DNA from: Cladopsammia gracilis
Taxonomy: Eukaryota; Cnidaria; Anthozoa; Scleractinia; Dendrophylliidae
Direction of reading: 5' to 3'
Assembly: GCA_022457155.1 (NCBI GenBank)
Contig: JAJGOT010000071.1
Span: 1,596,501 to 1,660,500, forward strand
DNA length: 64,000 nt
Under the pieces are notes generated by a model. The model searched no databases. It had not been told where the DNA came from and was given only the letters and a program-made list of their open reading frames with translations. Both the position numbers and the translations under genes were made by a program. This document shows positions 22,237-34,160 of this stretch, one piece after another. Position 1 is the stretch's first letter, and each line of letters starts with the position of its first letter.

Positions 22237-23331
22237 TTAGAACAGATGCTGTTGCGTGACAACGGGAGATTTAAAGTTGTTTAGGAGGAGTTTGCTCGCA
22301 TGCCTACAGGAAGTGATGAGTTCATTACGCTTGTTCAAGGTCGCTAGGTCAGGTCTACAAATGATAAAATATTTTTCCCACAAGCACAAATTACAGCGAT
22401 TTGAAGCGGGGTTGAAGGGTGCAGCTTGCTTTAAAATCTTCCAAGTTATGTTAAATTCTAACTTAGGGTCTTTTAGATGCCAAACATGCTTACTAAGTTC
22501 TGTACTGAGTCTCTTTTTGGGGTCTCTAAAAGAAGATTTGTGGTTCGCGAATCTTGTTTCAAAAGAGTTCTCAGTAAGTCCTACGTAAGTATGGGCTGGC
22601 CTGTTGTCCTCTGTTGTCACTGTTGCTTGGTAGACCACGGATGATTTTAGACAACATCCGGCCATAGGGCAGTTAGCTGGTTGTCGGCAGTTGCATGCTT
22701 TAGATGGTACGTCCGTTTTACGTAGGGTGGATTTATTGACCATCGATTTTTTGCTTCAGGTTGGTCATGCAACTGTAACTGATCTTAACAGTGTTCCGGT
22801 TGAAAATTTTGTGCAACGCATGGCTCTTCGGGAATTCCTCGTCAAGGATCTTTAGGAAACACCATCCAACATTAGTAGCTACGTTCTTGCTAAAAGGGGG
22901 GTTGTACCAAATAACGTCTATGTGACGGTTCCTTCTTGCAGAGTTATAGGCTGTAAAAATGCAAGGTGGTGGCTGTACCCACTGTCATCGAGGGCTTTCT
23001 GGTAAATAGGTGCCGCTTCATTAAATGAATCTTCATCTATTGAGATTTCGGAAAGCCGTTTGTTGATGGACTTTGGGATATTCTCGATTACACGAGGTGG
23101 ATGGTTAGATTTCTTGTTAACGTAGAGTGGGATGTTTCCGGGTTTGGTGTAGGGCATGTATTTACCGTTTGTCAAGTTGAGGGTGACATTGAGGAAGATA
23201 ACGATTTTTTTGTTGGCCTCGATTGTTATCTTCAGACCATACTTTCCGAAGATGCTGCACAATTCTTTCTTGATGAGTTCGGTTTGCCTGGGTGATGCTG
23301 TGGTTATCCCGAGGCCGTCATCTCTGTACAA
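22237..23331 (-). pseudogene. Penelope-like element: RT C-terminus and GIY-YIG endonuclease
   Basis: The minus-strand reading begins inside RT motif C with YRDDGLGI (23331), continues with [20 protein letters not shown] and [18 protein letters not shown], then after a frame change near 22920 a linker with [15 protein letters not shown] and [12 protein letters not shown], then after a stop near 22740 a cysteine-rich lead (CNCRQPANCPMAGCC) and the GIY-YIG domain: VVYQATVTT, HTYVGLTENSFETRFANHKS and a terminal C..C region. Upstream RT motifs are lost (5' truncation at about 23335). Two breaks make this copy dead for protein, though its hammerhead is intact. Confidence 0.85.
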
Positions 23332-23339
23332 GCCAAAAT

Positions 23340-24520
23340 TACATGCGTTACCAAACTTAGGTATTCATAGCACAATAATGTGTCCCCCTCAGATTGTTTT
23401 TCTTTAAATTTATAGCACCCGTGGTTACCAATCTTGGTACATTTTTGTCAAATTCAAGATCACGGCTGGTGTTGTGATCTGAAGAACAATGTTTTAAGTG
23501 CACTCTAAATCAAGGAATGAAGTAAACTTTATTATTAAAATATCTAGTTGATACAAATATGCAAAGATAAAGTTCTCTATTCTATTATTAATATAAACTA
23601 TTTCAACTGTAGACAACTTGTGATTTTGCAGACTATGAAACAATCTCTTAAATTTGTCAGTCTCTAATAGTCTGATAGACGCAAAATAACATATAAATTA
23701 AAGTGTAATAACTGCTATTACACTAAATATCTATTCCAAAAAATCACTCTATATGTCCTTTATTTTAATACATATCCTCTTTCGTCTATAGGACAATTTT
23801 GAAATTTGGTCACCTTCATAATAAATAATTACATAAATGTGGCGCAGCTCCAAACAGTAACTTTTGATATATTAAAATATATATTTTCTCAATTCAGGCA
23901 AATAATTACAGGATTTAAAACAGTAGGTTTAATACACCAGCCATTTAATTATAGTGCTTTGTGTATTTGCTCCAGGCTGATCGAGGGTTTAGACGTATAA
24001 AAGATAATTGAAATCAGCTTGAAATATTGTTTTCGCCAAATGGTTTCAAAATGTGATAAATAAAATCAAGAGCTGCATTTCTATCATAAAAAACATTTGT
24101 ATATAACTTTAACTGTAATCACATCCATTTTTTTTCAAAATATAAGCATAAAGCTTTAAAACACTGTTGTGGTTTAAATTGATAAGTAAATGAAATCAGA
24201 AATTCATCACAACAATTGCAATATAATTTCATATATTAATATAAACTGTAACTATAACATTAACTTTCTCAAGGAGTCAAAAATTACTATAAACTGGGCT
24301 GTTATCTTACAAAGCCAATGACAATTTCTTAAAAAATGTCTTTCAGTAAAAGACACTAATAAATACAATAAAATGTGGATCCCCATTAGGCTATTATCTA
24401 TACAAAAATAGGTTGTCTCAAACAACTTAAGGCATGACTTACTAGCTTATTTAGCATAGTCGAAAAATTGACAGGCAACATTTTTTCAGTGGGGTGTGTT
24501 ATAAAGCTGTTATCTATGCC
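23340..24520. other. Gene-free AT-rich stretch
   Basis: Very AT-rich, no exon or RNA gene visible. It is the 3' flank of the minus-strand gene ending at 24521. Confidence 0.45.
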
Positions 24521-24732
24521 TTAAGTTGCCTGAGTTGCCTTGCGCTTCCTTTCTTTCCTCTTATTTTTGTTTGTTTTCTTTGCATCAGACTTTTCCTGTA
24601 TAGGTAGGCCATATTTAGTGTGGAAATGGTTGATGAACACCTCCAATCTTTCAATCTCTTCGTTAACAATAACCCGAGCTTCAGCCAAGGCCTTCTTCAA
24701 TGGAGAATAAAATTCATAGGGTTCTCCTTCAC
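24521..24732 (-). CDS. Terminal exon, basic coiled-coil-like tail
   Basis: A pyrimidine-poor but acceptable acceptor (TTTGTAG) precedes an open segment from 24732: EGEPYEFYSPLKKALAEARV, then a helical INHFHTKYGLP stretch and a Lys/Arg/Asn-rich tail ending RKATQAT and TAA at 24521. The basic tail resembles a nuclear localisation region. It may be the last exon of the SAM-like gene upstream on the same strand, but the exon phases could not be reconciled, so the link is inferred only from order and strand. Confidence 0.45.
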
Positions 24733-25214
24733 CTACAAATAAATTTTAATACAGTTTTTGTCAGCTTATGAGTTTTATAATAAGGTGTGGCCATAGTCAA
24801 TAGTCCAGTTTTAATATTGAAAAAGGGGCTATACATACAAGTCACAATAAAAAGGAAAATTAAAACAATACCTGAGGCATACTGTGGTGGTATTAAATAA
24901 AAAGTATATGAAGGACGAAACCATTTTATATCATGGCTCAGTCAATTCCAAGCCTGCCAACTATACTACCTTGGGCATAATGGATTGGTCAAGTTGTTGG
25001 TCCCCACAGTGGGGCCTTTCGGCAGCAAAGGTCTGCCTAGGAGTGAAGCATCTGTCTATTTCTTCAAAAGTGGGAAATTTTTATAATACATTTATGTTAT
25101 TATTAAAGGAAACATGTTATTAAAAGAGAGATTTGATCCTTTCCCTGCATATATTGATTTTGTACTCTACACTTCGCACCAATATTACTATGCAAAAGCA
25201 TGTTGGAGGTCACT

Positions 25215-26129
25215 TTAATAGAAGATTTTTACAAAAATTAATGCCTGAAAAACGTTGGGGGGGGGGGGGGATGACCAATCATTTCCAGAGGCATTGAGTG
25301 TTGCTGATACCGAGGCCTCGCAGTTGTCTTCATGTTCTTCTAGTTTTATGCTACAAGCATCCATAGCCTCCTTGAAACATACACAGCATTCATAGTCTCC
25401 TTTGGCAATACGATCCTCTGCAATGGCACCAACCATCGGATACTTGTTTTGCAAAAGAGATAATGTGCCATAAATACTCTTTTTCTGGTAATACTGAGTC
25501 CATGCTTTGGTGTTTTTTGCTACTGCAAGAACAAGAGAAATACGTTTTTAGTTCTTTTCGTGCCCACATTTCACAGGACCTCTGGTTTCTGGTTGGCAAA
25601 GGTGTGTTGACGTGATTCGCACATCCTCAAAATGGAACGGGTTTAGTGGAGTGTTATACCATAACTTTTGCCATTTCTTTAGGGTTTGCGAAGAAACGAT
25701 AACACTTTTCCCGCCATCGCGGGTGGCTACAAAACGTTGAAATGCTGGCGGCAAAGTCACGACCACAGCTTGATTGTTTGTAACAAAGCCTGGGACATTC
25801 ACTGCGTGCTGATTTCTTTTTTTTCTTGGGTTTCCTTCCATTCTTTGAATGCTCTTTTGAGGCGCCCTGCTTCAAACTTTGTCATTCCGACATTGGACAC
25901 CGCGTCCTCTTCTGTGACATCTTACAAATGTGATACGCTTGTTACGCCACATTCAGACATTTTTCTAAGGTGTGCAGACAAATCATTCTTTTGAAGCCAC
26001 TTCTCCAATGATTCTGGACACTGAGTCATTGCTTGAAGTAGTTTCTTTCTGTGAATCAGTGTTTACCTCAAAAACCTCGTCTTCAGCTGTGTCGTTCGCA
26101 CGGCCTTCGTCTGCTTTTCCATCCGTCAT
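25215..26129 (-). pseudogene. SAM-domain-like gene, broken
   Basis: ATG at 26129 opens an acidic leader (DDTAEDEVF-like). After a frame change the segment PESLEKWLQKNDLSAHLRKM, then ECGVTSVSHL, one TAA, DVTEEDAVSNVGMTKFEAGR, fits a SAM domain (W..K, G.TS...L, TEED, GMTK.E..R pattern). A Lys-rich and Cys-containing linker follows (25841-25548). A further exon at about 25523-25240 follows a strong acceptor (TTTCTCTTGTTCTTGCAG) and reads GAIAEDRIAKGDYECCVCFK; it runs into a C-run on the minus strand. SAM domains mediate protein or RNA binding. One nonsense and at least one frameshift break it as read. Confidence 0.45.
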
Positions 26130-26198
26130 TTTGATTCACGAGTGGAATACATGAAGTACCTACCATTGCAAGAAATATCGCAGGCGTGAAAAATAGAA
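26130..26198. promoter_or_regulatory. Presumed bidirectional promoter gap
   Basis: Only 69 bp separate the ATG of the minus-strand SAM-like gene (26129) from the ATG of the plus-strand ORF (26199). No TATA box is evident. Promoter function is inferred from the head-to-head layout. Confidence 0.3.
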
Positions 26199-27251
26199 AT
26201 GGCTTCCTCCGTAGACGCTTCGATCGCTCATGCAAGCAGATCTAGACACAGAAATTCATTCCTTTCATGTGGATTGCCACTAGTGCATATTTCTGAATGC
26301 AACAAGACAATATCTGAAGCAAGATTAGCGTTGGAAGGGAAGATTTCTCGCTCTATTTCTGCTGCAAAAGTGGAGTCTTATTCAGCACTGTTGTGTTTGC
26401 TTGATGAACTCACAATACGGCCTTGTCTGCCGTTTCACGCAGCATTTGAAGAGTATGCTTCAAAGGTAGCGAGTTTGGCAAAAACTATTGGTGACGGAAA
26501 GAGTGCACGTAGCATACGAGTTCAATTCAGAGATCTTCAAAAGGATGGACTGCCTGTCATCATCACAAGAGCTGGCAACGATATGTATGTTCTTCTGCTA
26601 GAAAAACCCATCGATAACATTTTTATGCAAGGGCATCAATTCCATTTTGGAGGAAAGTACTGTTGAGATGACAAATGTCACAATAGAGAAACAGTCATTA
26701 TTGTATCTGGCGTCTTTGTTTCCAATGATGAAAAAGCTTCTGTCATCTGCGATAGATCGTGCAGTAGTCTACTGTATTCTGAGCTTGTTGCTCTCAAGAA
26801 CCAACATGGACATGCTATTTGGAATAAACGAGAGTTTATCAAGCCGCATTCATTCTGAGATCACGCAGCTGGCCCTACAAGTGGAAAAGAAAGAAGAAGA
26901 AGTGGAAAAGGTATTTTTTAATAATTTTGTTTTTGATGTTCAGTTGTCACATAAACTATTACTACAGTGTATTACAGGGACTGTCACCAATTTCTAGTTT
27001 CATTTTTTTTTCATTTTTTCAACACATTTACATTCTGTAATGTGCAAAATTAAGATGTTCATACATGGATATTTCATTCTACTGAACTACAGTCTGCCAG
27101 GATTAAGCCTGTTGGAGTCAATTCTACAAGCATGGGTGATGTGTGGCAAGCAGACAAGATGCAGTAGACGGTTTCATGGCCAAGCAGTTCCTCCTGGTGC
27201 ACCTTTCTATCTTGGGATAACAACAGTGCCAGATGGTCGTGGTGGAAATAT
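26199..27251 (+). pseudogene. Unrecognised two-exon gene, broken
   Basis: ATG at 26199 opens 155 codons (ASRSRHRNSFLSCGLPLVH, later LPVIITRAGNDMYVLLLEKP). After a TGA the same frame continues as ETVIIVSGVFVSNDEKASV and LKNQHGHAIWNKREFIKPHS, then a frame change leads into a coiled coil QLALQVEKKEEEVEK and a donor (AAG|GTATTT) at 26911. A second exon, 27093-27251, follows CTACAG and ends at GTAAGC; it reads ARIKPVGVNSTSMGDVWQAD and, after another shift, PPGAPFYLGITTVPDGRGGN. No domain recognised. The consistent composition across the breaks argues it was a real gene. Confidence 0.45.
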
Positions 27252-27406
27252 GTAAGCCTTTAATAATACGTGTAATAGTTACCAATTTGTATATTAGACA
27301 GTAGAAATTTGGTATGGTATAAATGTTTTGTTACAGACAAAATTTATGATATTTGTATTCAAACACATGCATCCCTCTTGTGTCAGCAAGCTTATTTTTC
27401 ACTTAA

Positions 27407-28771
27407 GGTGTTTCCCTCCAGTTTCCATGCAGCCGCACCAACCATTTTTAAGTGGCCGTTTAACTAACTTTCCTTTATTGAATTAATATGAAACTTACAC
27501 AAATTATTGTACTTAGTTTGAAGTTTATAAGATTGTAATAATTTTGAAAATCGGATTTAAAATTGCGGAGATAAACGAGAAACATTGAAATCGCTTGAGT
27601 CTAAATTCCGGGCGATTGCGATGGCATCTAGAAAAATCAAAACTATTACGATAAACTATGACATATGGCAAACAAAATATCTAAAAATTAGAAACTTTTG
27701 TCAAGCCGATTTTGAGTAAATCAGGAAAACATCTCGAACTTGTGATTTTGCATGTGTATGAGCACATCAATAAGTTCCTCAATCCAGCTTATAAAAGTTT
27801 AATTTCTCAATCTCAAATTTACGCCAAAATGTGTGTTTAGAGTATGAGATGAAACTATGAAATTTTGAAAGCGTTTCTCGTTTTAGTTTTGGAGATTCGA
27901 TTTTCTATAGGAAACCATAGTTTTTTGACTGAGTCCTTGATATTGTAGTTTTAGCGCTTTTCTATATATTTCAAAAACCGCGAGATAGATTTTTTAAAAA
28001 CTTTTTGAGTCGTTTCTTTATAATATGAACAACATTGTCTCGAAGTTTCATCTTGATTGAAACATTGCAACATGGTCAAATAAAATAATAAAGTTCACCC
28101 AAAACGCGATTGAGACTTTGTGCTTTGATTGCACGGTTGAAGGCGCACAAAGACGCTTTAATTAATTAATTCAGGTGAAGCGAAACGCATTTCTGCGTGA
28201 CCATCATGTTTTGCGGAGTAACGTTAGGGCCTCGTTAGGGGCTGTGTTCCACGTTATTTTTATCGTTCCCACGAATTTCAGTGGGACGTTTATTTGAAAG
28301 CAGGTTTTTTTATTCGCATTTGACGTGTACTGGACTCTCTCGACATTTTGAATTGTAGGGAAAAGAAAGAAGTCATCGCGATTTGCATAATTCTCAACAC
28401 GCAGAAATGCGTTACACTTCACCTGAATTAATTAAAGCGTCTTTGCGACGTGCGCCTTCAACCGTGCAATCAAAGCACAAAGTTTCAATCGCGTTTTAGG
28501 TGAACTTTATTATTTTATTTGACCATGTTGCAATGTTTCAATCAAGATGAAACTTTGAGACAATGTTGTTCATATAATAAAGAAATGACCATAAAAGTTT
28601 AAAAAAAATCTATCTCGCGGTTTTTGAATTACAAAAGTTTTACACTTTTATAAACTTCAAACTTTGTACAATATTTTGTGTAAGTTTCATTCTAATTCAA
28701 TAAAGGAAAGTTAGTTAAATGGCCGCTCAAAAATGGTCGGTGCGGCTACACGGAAACTGGAGGGAAACACC
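27407..28771. mobile_element. Long-TIR MITE, copy 1, TTAA-flanked
   Basis: The ends are GGTGTTTCCCTCCAGTTTCC and its reverse complement, each flanked by TTAA (27403-27406 and 28772-28775). The arms are long: the left arm's GGAAACCATAG-containing half is mirrored in the right arm, and near the centre TTAATTAATTCAGGTGAAGC (28158) is mirrored by GCTTCACCTGAATTAATTAA-like sequence (28420). The whole 1365 bp would fold back on itself. No coding sequence. TTAA points to piggyBac or Kolobok mobilisation. Confidence 0.85.
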
Positions 28772-28881
28772 TTAATGACTAGAATGTATTCATCTGTAGA
28801 TTTTTGTTCATATACTATATTGATTTAATAATACAAAATGTTAACATTAAATTATTAAAACCATTTTATACCCAGTTTGTT

Positions 28882-30834
28882 TCAGCGTGCATACTGTGAT
28901 GGCCTGCTGACACTAAGTAATCGCCACTTCCCAGATGGTGCACCACTGTTCACGTCTTCGCTGGGTGCTTTGTCAACTACAACACAGTCTTTTGGCTTAA
29001 CGAAGACGTAGGGCTTCTGCCAATATCCAGAGGATTTCAAAAAATTGACACAGTTGGCGGGCATGTACTTCTCAAAAATCGCTTGAGCTTCCAATACACC
29101 ATCTCTGTAAGCTTTTATTTGTGCATTACGGAATTCAGAATAATCACCTGGGAATGTGGAATCTTATTAGCATTCTTTTTCCAAGAAAACGCAAGTTTCT
29201 TTCGTTTATTTGACGAAGGAACATTCTTCCCAGCCCTTGCTAGTCGATTCTTTGCGTTAAGGTTATATTGCACCTTGGTGCTTCTCTCTAGCATATCTCC
29301 AAATGTTGGTTGCGAGTTTGTTGATTGGAGGTGGTTGGTTTTACCCTGTATCTCTGCAATTATCCGCTCTGTCTTTTTGGCCCCTGAATTATAAGGGCAT
29401 AACCACTTTGCACTAAGCTCTTTGAAATGCATAAACATTGCAAGCTGGTGTATTGTGGCTGCAGAAAAAAGAATTTCTGCAGTTTCATAGGAAGCTCCTG
29501 TGATAAAATGACCACGTAAGCCAGGATCAGACTTAGCTCCTGGTTTGGCGTGCAACCTCATCTTGATTTCTACGATCTCCCTCCATAATCTCAAAATGTG
29601 GATGCCACATGAAACTGATTTTTGTACATCTTGCAGAGAACAAAAATCTGGCGATCGATATGGGTGGATTAGATGGTATACTGCTCTTATGTACAGGCTA
29701 GTGCCTTCAGATCCAGGGATGTGCTCATCTAATAAGTCTGCGACTCTAAGGGTGAACATTCCTTCACATGCATCAGAGTTTTGATCGCAGAAATATATTA
29801 AAAGAAGATCTGTCGCAGTGAATCCACAATCCAAACCCAATTTCTCGCAATGATACTTTAGGTCTTGAAGGTGCTTAATAATTGCCAGTCTCATGATTTT
29901 ACCATTTTCTTTCCACAGTGTCAATTCCCTTGTAGTATATTTTAGGTTTAAGAAGTAGTCTCTGTTCATGGTCGTAGTCCAAATAAGCAATGGAAGGGAG
30001 AAACCTGAAATAAGGAGCAAGAAATTTTTCTTCTTCGATCCCAAGGCCTAAGTAGCAAATGCCCCCCAGAATCTCATCCACTGAAGGTGTCATCAAGTGC
30101 TTGGCTGCAGACAAGGAAAAACCCGCCGAGTCTGTATAGTATCCAATCAAATTTAAAGGGTGTAGACGGATTGACCCGGAATTGTCATAGAAACAGGACT
30201 TTCTTAATGCCTCCCAGTATTTCAAAAGATGGGTGTGATTGTACCCTTTGTCTGGCGTTGGCCACATGGCTGTAATAATTGTTGGCTTTTCTAGGGATGC
30301 CAAGGCTGTTAGGTTGTGGACGGAGACTGTTTTTGTCAATTTGTCCCTATTTATAAGTGCCGCCACAAGCCTTTTTAAGGCGGTGAAGTTGTCGGGGTTA
30401 CCTTTTAGTTGGTCTCGTCTTGGAATTGGTAGTTTTTCTTCTGCCCATGCATCGACATCTGGACTCCAGGCATTACCTACCAAAACAAGTGTCCCATCCT
30501 TTGCCTTTCGAGGATGAAGATATCGTAGGCACCTGGCACCGTCACTACCCTCGCATAATGGTAAACCCTTGAAGAGTGAAGCTGCATCATTCATAACTTT
30601 GTCGTTTAAACCAGGCTCCAATTTTGAAAGCGGAGAATGAGATGCATCTGTCATCTCTCGGGCAAGGCCGAAAATATCTGCCAAGAGTGAATAATTAGAA
30701 GGTCCAAGTTGATTTTTGAAAAGCCCACTAAGATCTTTGATGATATCAAGATAGTCGTGGTTGTTACCTTTTCTGAGTTTGGGAACTAAATTGGTCAAGA
30801 CTGTGACCTGCATAGGTTTGGACTTTGATATCAC
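28882..30834 (-). pseudogene. Large unrecognised protein, transposase-like, interrupted
   Basis: Two overlapping open frames (30834-29899 and 30044-29115) join by one frameshift near 29910 into about 570 codons, and a third (29094-28882) continues the protein. Segments: TVLTNLVPKLRKGNNHDYLD; CYLGLGIEEEKFLAPYFRFL; GYYTDSAGFSLSAAKHLMTP; LLLIYFCDQNSDACEGMF; STNSQPTFGDMLERSTKVQ. I recall similar multi-copy proteins in lancelet and cnidarian genomes. Asp in YTDS and FCDQ and Glu in KKTERIIAEIQGK could be an RNase-H-like DDE triad, but this is inference. The 5' end is cut by the MITE at 30834; the N-terminal part seems to continue beyond it (31697-32040). Confidence 0.5.
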
Positions 30835-31692
30835 AAATTATTGTACAAAGTTTGAAGTTCATAATAGTGTAACAATTTTGTAAATCTGATTTAAAATTGC
30901 GGAGATAAACGAGAAACATTGAAATCACTTGAGTCTAAATTCCCAGCGATTGCGATGGCATCTAGAAAAATCAAAACTATTACGATAAACTATGACATAT
31001 GGCAAACAAAATATCTAAAAATTAGAAACGTTTGTCAAGCCGATTTTGAGTAAATCAGAAAAACATTTCGAACTTGTGATTTTGCATTTGTATGAGCACA
31101 TCTACAAAATCCTCAATTAAGGTTATAAAAGTTTAATTTCTTAATCTCAAATTTACGTCAAAATGTGTGTTCATAGTGTGAGATGAAACTATGAAAGTTT
31201 GAAAGCGTTTCTCGTTTTAGTTTTGGAGATTCGATTTTCTATAGGAAACTGTAGTTTTTTGACTGAGTTCTTGATATTGTAGTTTGAGCACATTTCTACA
31301 TATTTCAAAAACCGTGAGATAGATTTTTTTTAAACTTTTATAGTCGTTTCTTTATAATATGAACAACATTGTCTCGAAGTTTCAACTTGATTGAAACATT
31401 GCAACATGGTCAAATAAAATAATAAAGTTCACCTAAAACGCGATTGAGAAGTTGTGCTTTGATTTTTCTAGATGCCATCGCAATCGCTCGGAATTTAGAC
31501 TCAAGTGATTTCAATGTTTCCCGTTTATCTCCGCAATTTTAAATCCGATTTACAAAATTGTTACAATCATATAAACTTCAAACTAAGCACAATATTTTGT
31601 GTAAGTTTCATACTAATTCAATAAAGGAAAGTTAGTTAAACGGCCGCTTAAAAATGGTCGTTGCGGCTACATGGAAACTGGAGGGAAACACC
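30834..31692. mobile_element. Long-TIR MITE, copy 2, left end missing
   Basis: Same family as the element at 27407. The right end is complete (GGAAACTGGAGGGAAACACC then TTAA at 31693-31696), but the left end begins at a point matching about 27495 of copy 1, so roughly 90 bp of the left terminus is lost. It lies between coding segments of the large minus-strand protein. Confidence 0.8.
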
Positions 31693-31696
31693 TTAA

Positions 31697-32040
31697 GGAT
31701 GGCGTCACAAGAAATATTCTTTGACCTGCACTTTGCGTGAGGTACATGATTTTGTTTGGCCCGTTTAAGGAAAGGAACGCAAACAGAACACTGAAAATTA
31801 CTTTTCCCGAGATGAATAAATCGAGGAAACACATCTCCTGGAAACGTTACCCCAGAGCATCACCTGCAAGCGAGCCTACTTTAAGGGGTTCAAAGCATGT
31901 TGCGAGAAGAGACCGTATTTGGCAGTCGATGTACACACGGGAGCTTGCAGAGGCATCGTACATCGCTTGCCTTTCAGGTACAAACATTCCACTTCTTGTG
32001 AAAATTCCCGTAAGATAACCTTGGAAGGAGGAAGGCTTAC
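31697..32040 (-). pseudogene. Probable N-terminal part of the interrupted large protein
   Basis: The minus strand reads FTRSGMFVPERQAMYDASAS, then LLATCFEPLKVGSLAGDALG, and after a frame change FQCSVCVPFLKRAKQNHVPH and KNISCDAILK, ending where the MITE starts at TTAA. The C..C...H spacing hints at a zinc-binding module. Strand, order and the MITE junction suggest it was contiguous with the frame that resumes at 30834. Confidence 0.35.
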
Positions 32041-33250
32041 CTGGCAAACGTGAGGGTGTTAATCGATTGATGTGCTTGGCATACTTTTAAAAGAAGTAGG
32101 AAATTTCATTATGTGTCTCAGTAGCTTCATCTTCTATATCATATTTATCCAGATCTACATATGAACTCTTCCTTTTACGAGAAGAGGTACCAAGATTTTC
32201 TTCTGCATAATTAGGACGCGAATCACATTTGTCTGACGATGTTTCGGTTTTAGACGTGTTGCTAACAGATGGGGAATTTATTGGTGTGTTGTTGTTATCA
32301 CTTGAGGTATTTTGTGGAACGTCCCATTCAGGAAACACTTCTTCCTCGGGCTGGTCATCAATTTGTGATGGTGTTCGCGAAGTATAGTCAGCCTCCTCGT
32401 TGTTTTCCTCAACCATTTTAGGGGACAATTCAACCCTATTAACATTTGCATTCAAATGATTAACCGAAGGCAATTGCTTGCCTTGCAACATGTCACCAGT
32501 TGTTGATGGCATCGATGCTGTTGGGAGGCAACTCAACAAGATTATCATTTAAATGAGAAGGAGGACAGTCACATTCATCATGCAATTCCCCCTCTCCATG
32601 ACTTTTTGTAATTGGAATTAAAGGAGTAATCGTTAACAGCTTCAAGAAGCTAAATGCAACTTCCTTTGGATGCTTTTGGTTAGGTTTGTGCCATATCTTT
32701 TGCATGCGAGAGAACGGTTCACTTCCAAATATATTTCCAATGTGAGTGTAAATGACCTCTTTGCATTCTGCAAAACCATTTCTCTGCATTTCAGTCAAAA
32801 TGTCCCCCCTTAAAATGATGTCAGTATTACTGCCTTCACAGTAGTTGGACGCAATGTATTTCTTTATCTTTTCTTTGGTTGATTGAGCCTTCAGGCGTTT
32901 GTTTGACAGAGAAGAAACCACAGGAGAACAAATTTTTAAGCCAATATATCCGTACTGAGTTTTTACAACAGACCTCTTTTGTTTTAGTAAAGTACCAAGG
33001 TAAGAAGAAAATCGCAACCGTCCCACCTGATCTTCTCTACCGTGAACTGCTGAAAAGCTTCTCCATAACTCCTCTTTTTTACTGAGCCTTCAGAGAACGT
33101 AGTACATTCATCAATCCAGCGTTGAACATCCATAACCTGTTGGTAAAGAATAAGTCATAATAAATAAAAATGAAAGTTATTGTTAAATAAAAGCAATTGT
33201 CGAAAGCCACGTATGTACCTCAAATGCTTGAGGCATGTTATCCATTTCTT
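32041..33250 (-). CDS. Unrecognised gene with a winged-helix-like N-terminal region
   Basis: Exon 1 (from ATG 33250, DNMPQAFE, donor GTACAT near 33223) is followed by an exon after a CAACAG acceptor: VMDVQRWIDECTTFSEG. A one-base shift in an A6 run then gives KKEELWRSFSAVHGREDQVG, RLRFSSYLGTLLKQKRS and YGYIGLKI, a pattern like the winged helix found at the end of phage and viral primases and in cnidarian hypothetical proteins. Next come a helical region (LTEMQRNGFAECKEVIYTHI) and, after another shift near 32530, a Ser/Asn/Glu-rich tail with RKRKSSYVDLDKYD. A good donor (CCAG|GTAAGC) at about 32041 closes the exon. Function unknown. Confidence 0.4.
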
Positions 33251-33254
33251 GTGA

Positions 33255-33875
33255 AATTTAAAGAAACCTACAAATAGATTAAACAAAGTCAGTCACCTTC
33301 AATTAATCACGATTGGGATAATTGTTTGGATGCATAGTGCTCACGCAAAAGCACCAGAAATTTGACGACCGGTGTGAGTTGTGAATTTTTCATGGACATA
33401 CTAATATCATACAAATAACGCCGGTATATATCACATATGAATATAAAATCCATAGTCAGAAAATTATGAAGAAAATGTGGTTACCAATTAATTCATGTCC
33501 ATCATTATGTTAACTTTACTGTACAAGTGCATGAAAATGGCTTAATGTGCACCTCGCACACCTTTGAAGAACTTGCCCTGTCAGCGACCTTATGTTCTTA
33601 ATGAAGTGGAAATCCAGGCGTGCGAATCTTAATCAGTATTCTTAAGAAAATATAAAAGCACAATATAATAATAACGCAGTCTTCAAATGCGCCTTTAATA
33701 TTTGCCGGCATTACAAAAGCGAGCAATTTACAAAGATGCTATAACCTTTTTGGCGAAATGTCTCTCCTCTAAAATGAAGTGCTGAAATATATCGAAAAGA
33801 AAAATATATATATTAGAAAACATGGAAAAAAAGATTTTAAAATGCAATATTAATGCACTAGATAGAGAAGCGCCA
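33255..33875. other. Gene-free stretch
   Basis: No exon or RNA gene seen; upstream flank of the minus-strand gene whose ATG is at 33250. Confidence 0.35.
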
Positions 33876-34160
33876 TTACAACATTCCCAGGTTTGTCTGC
33901 AAAATTCGCCGCAAAAAGTCATTGCTGACTAGAAACGGCGAGTTCACAAGATCGTCTGCAAAGTTGAACGGGGAAGTCATGCAAACCGATAAAAAAAATT
34001 GTCACTTTTTAAAGAAATCTAAGCACTTAAGTTGTTTGTTAGACAAGTGCCATTACAACATTCACAGGTTCGTCTGCAAAATTCACTGCAAAAAGTCATT
34101 GCTGACTAGAAATGGTGAATATTCACAGGATTGTCTGCAAAGTCAAACAGGAAGTTAGAA
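33876..34160. repeat. Direct duplication, about 175 bp spacing
   Basis: CATTACAACATTCCCAGGTT at 33876 recurs as CATTACAACATTCACAGGTT at 34051, and the identity continues through GTCTGCAAAATTC, AAAAAGTCATTGCTGACTAG and GTCTGCAAAGT in both copies. The second copy has a small insertion. No coding frame is shared by the copies. Confidence 0.8.

Noticed and set aside
29083..30517. Plus-strand frames over 29-30.5 kb
   Set aside because: They are antisense shadows of the large minus-strand protein.
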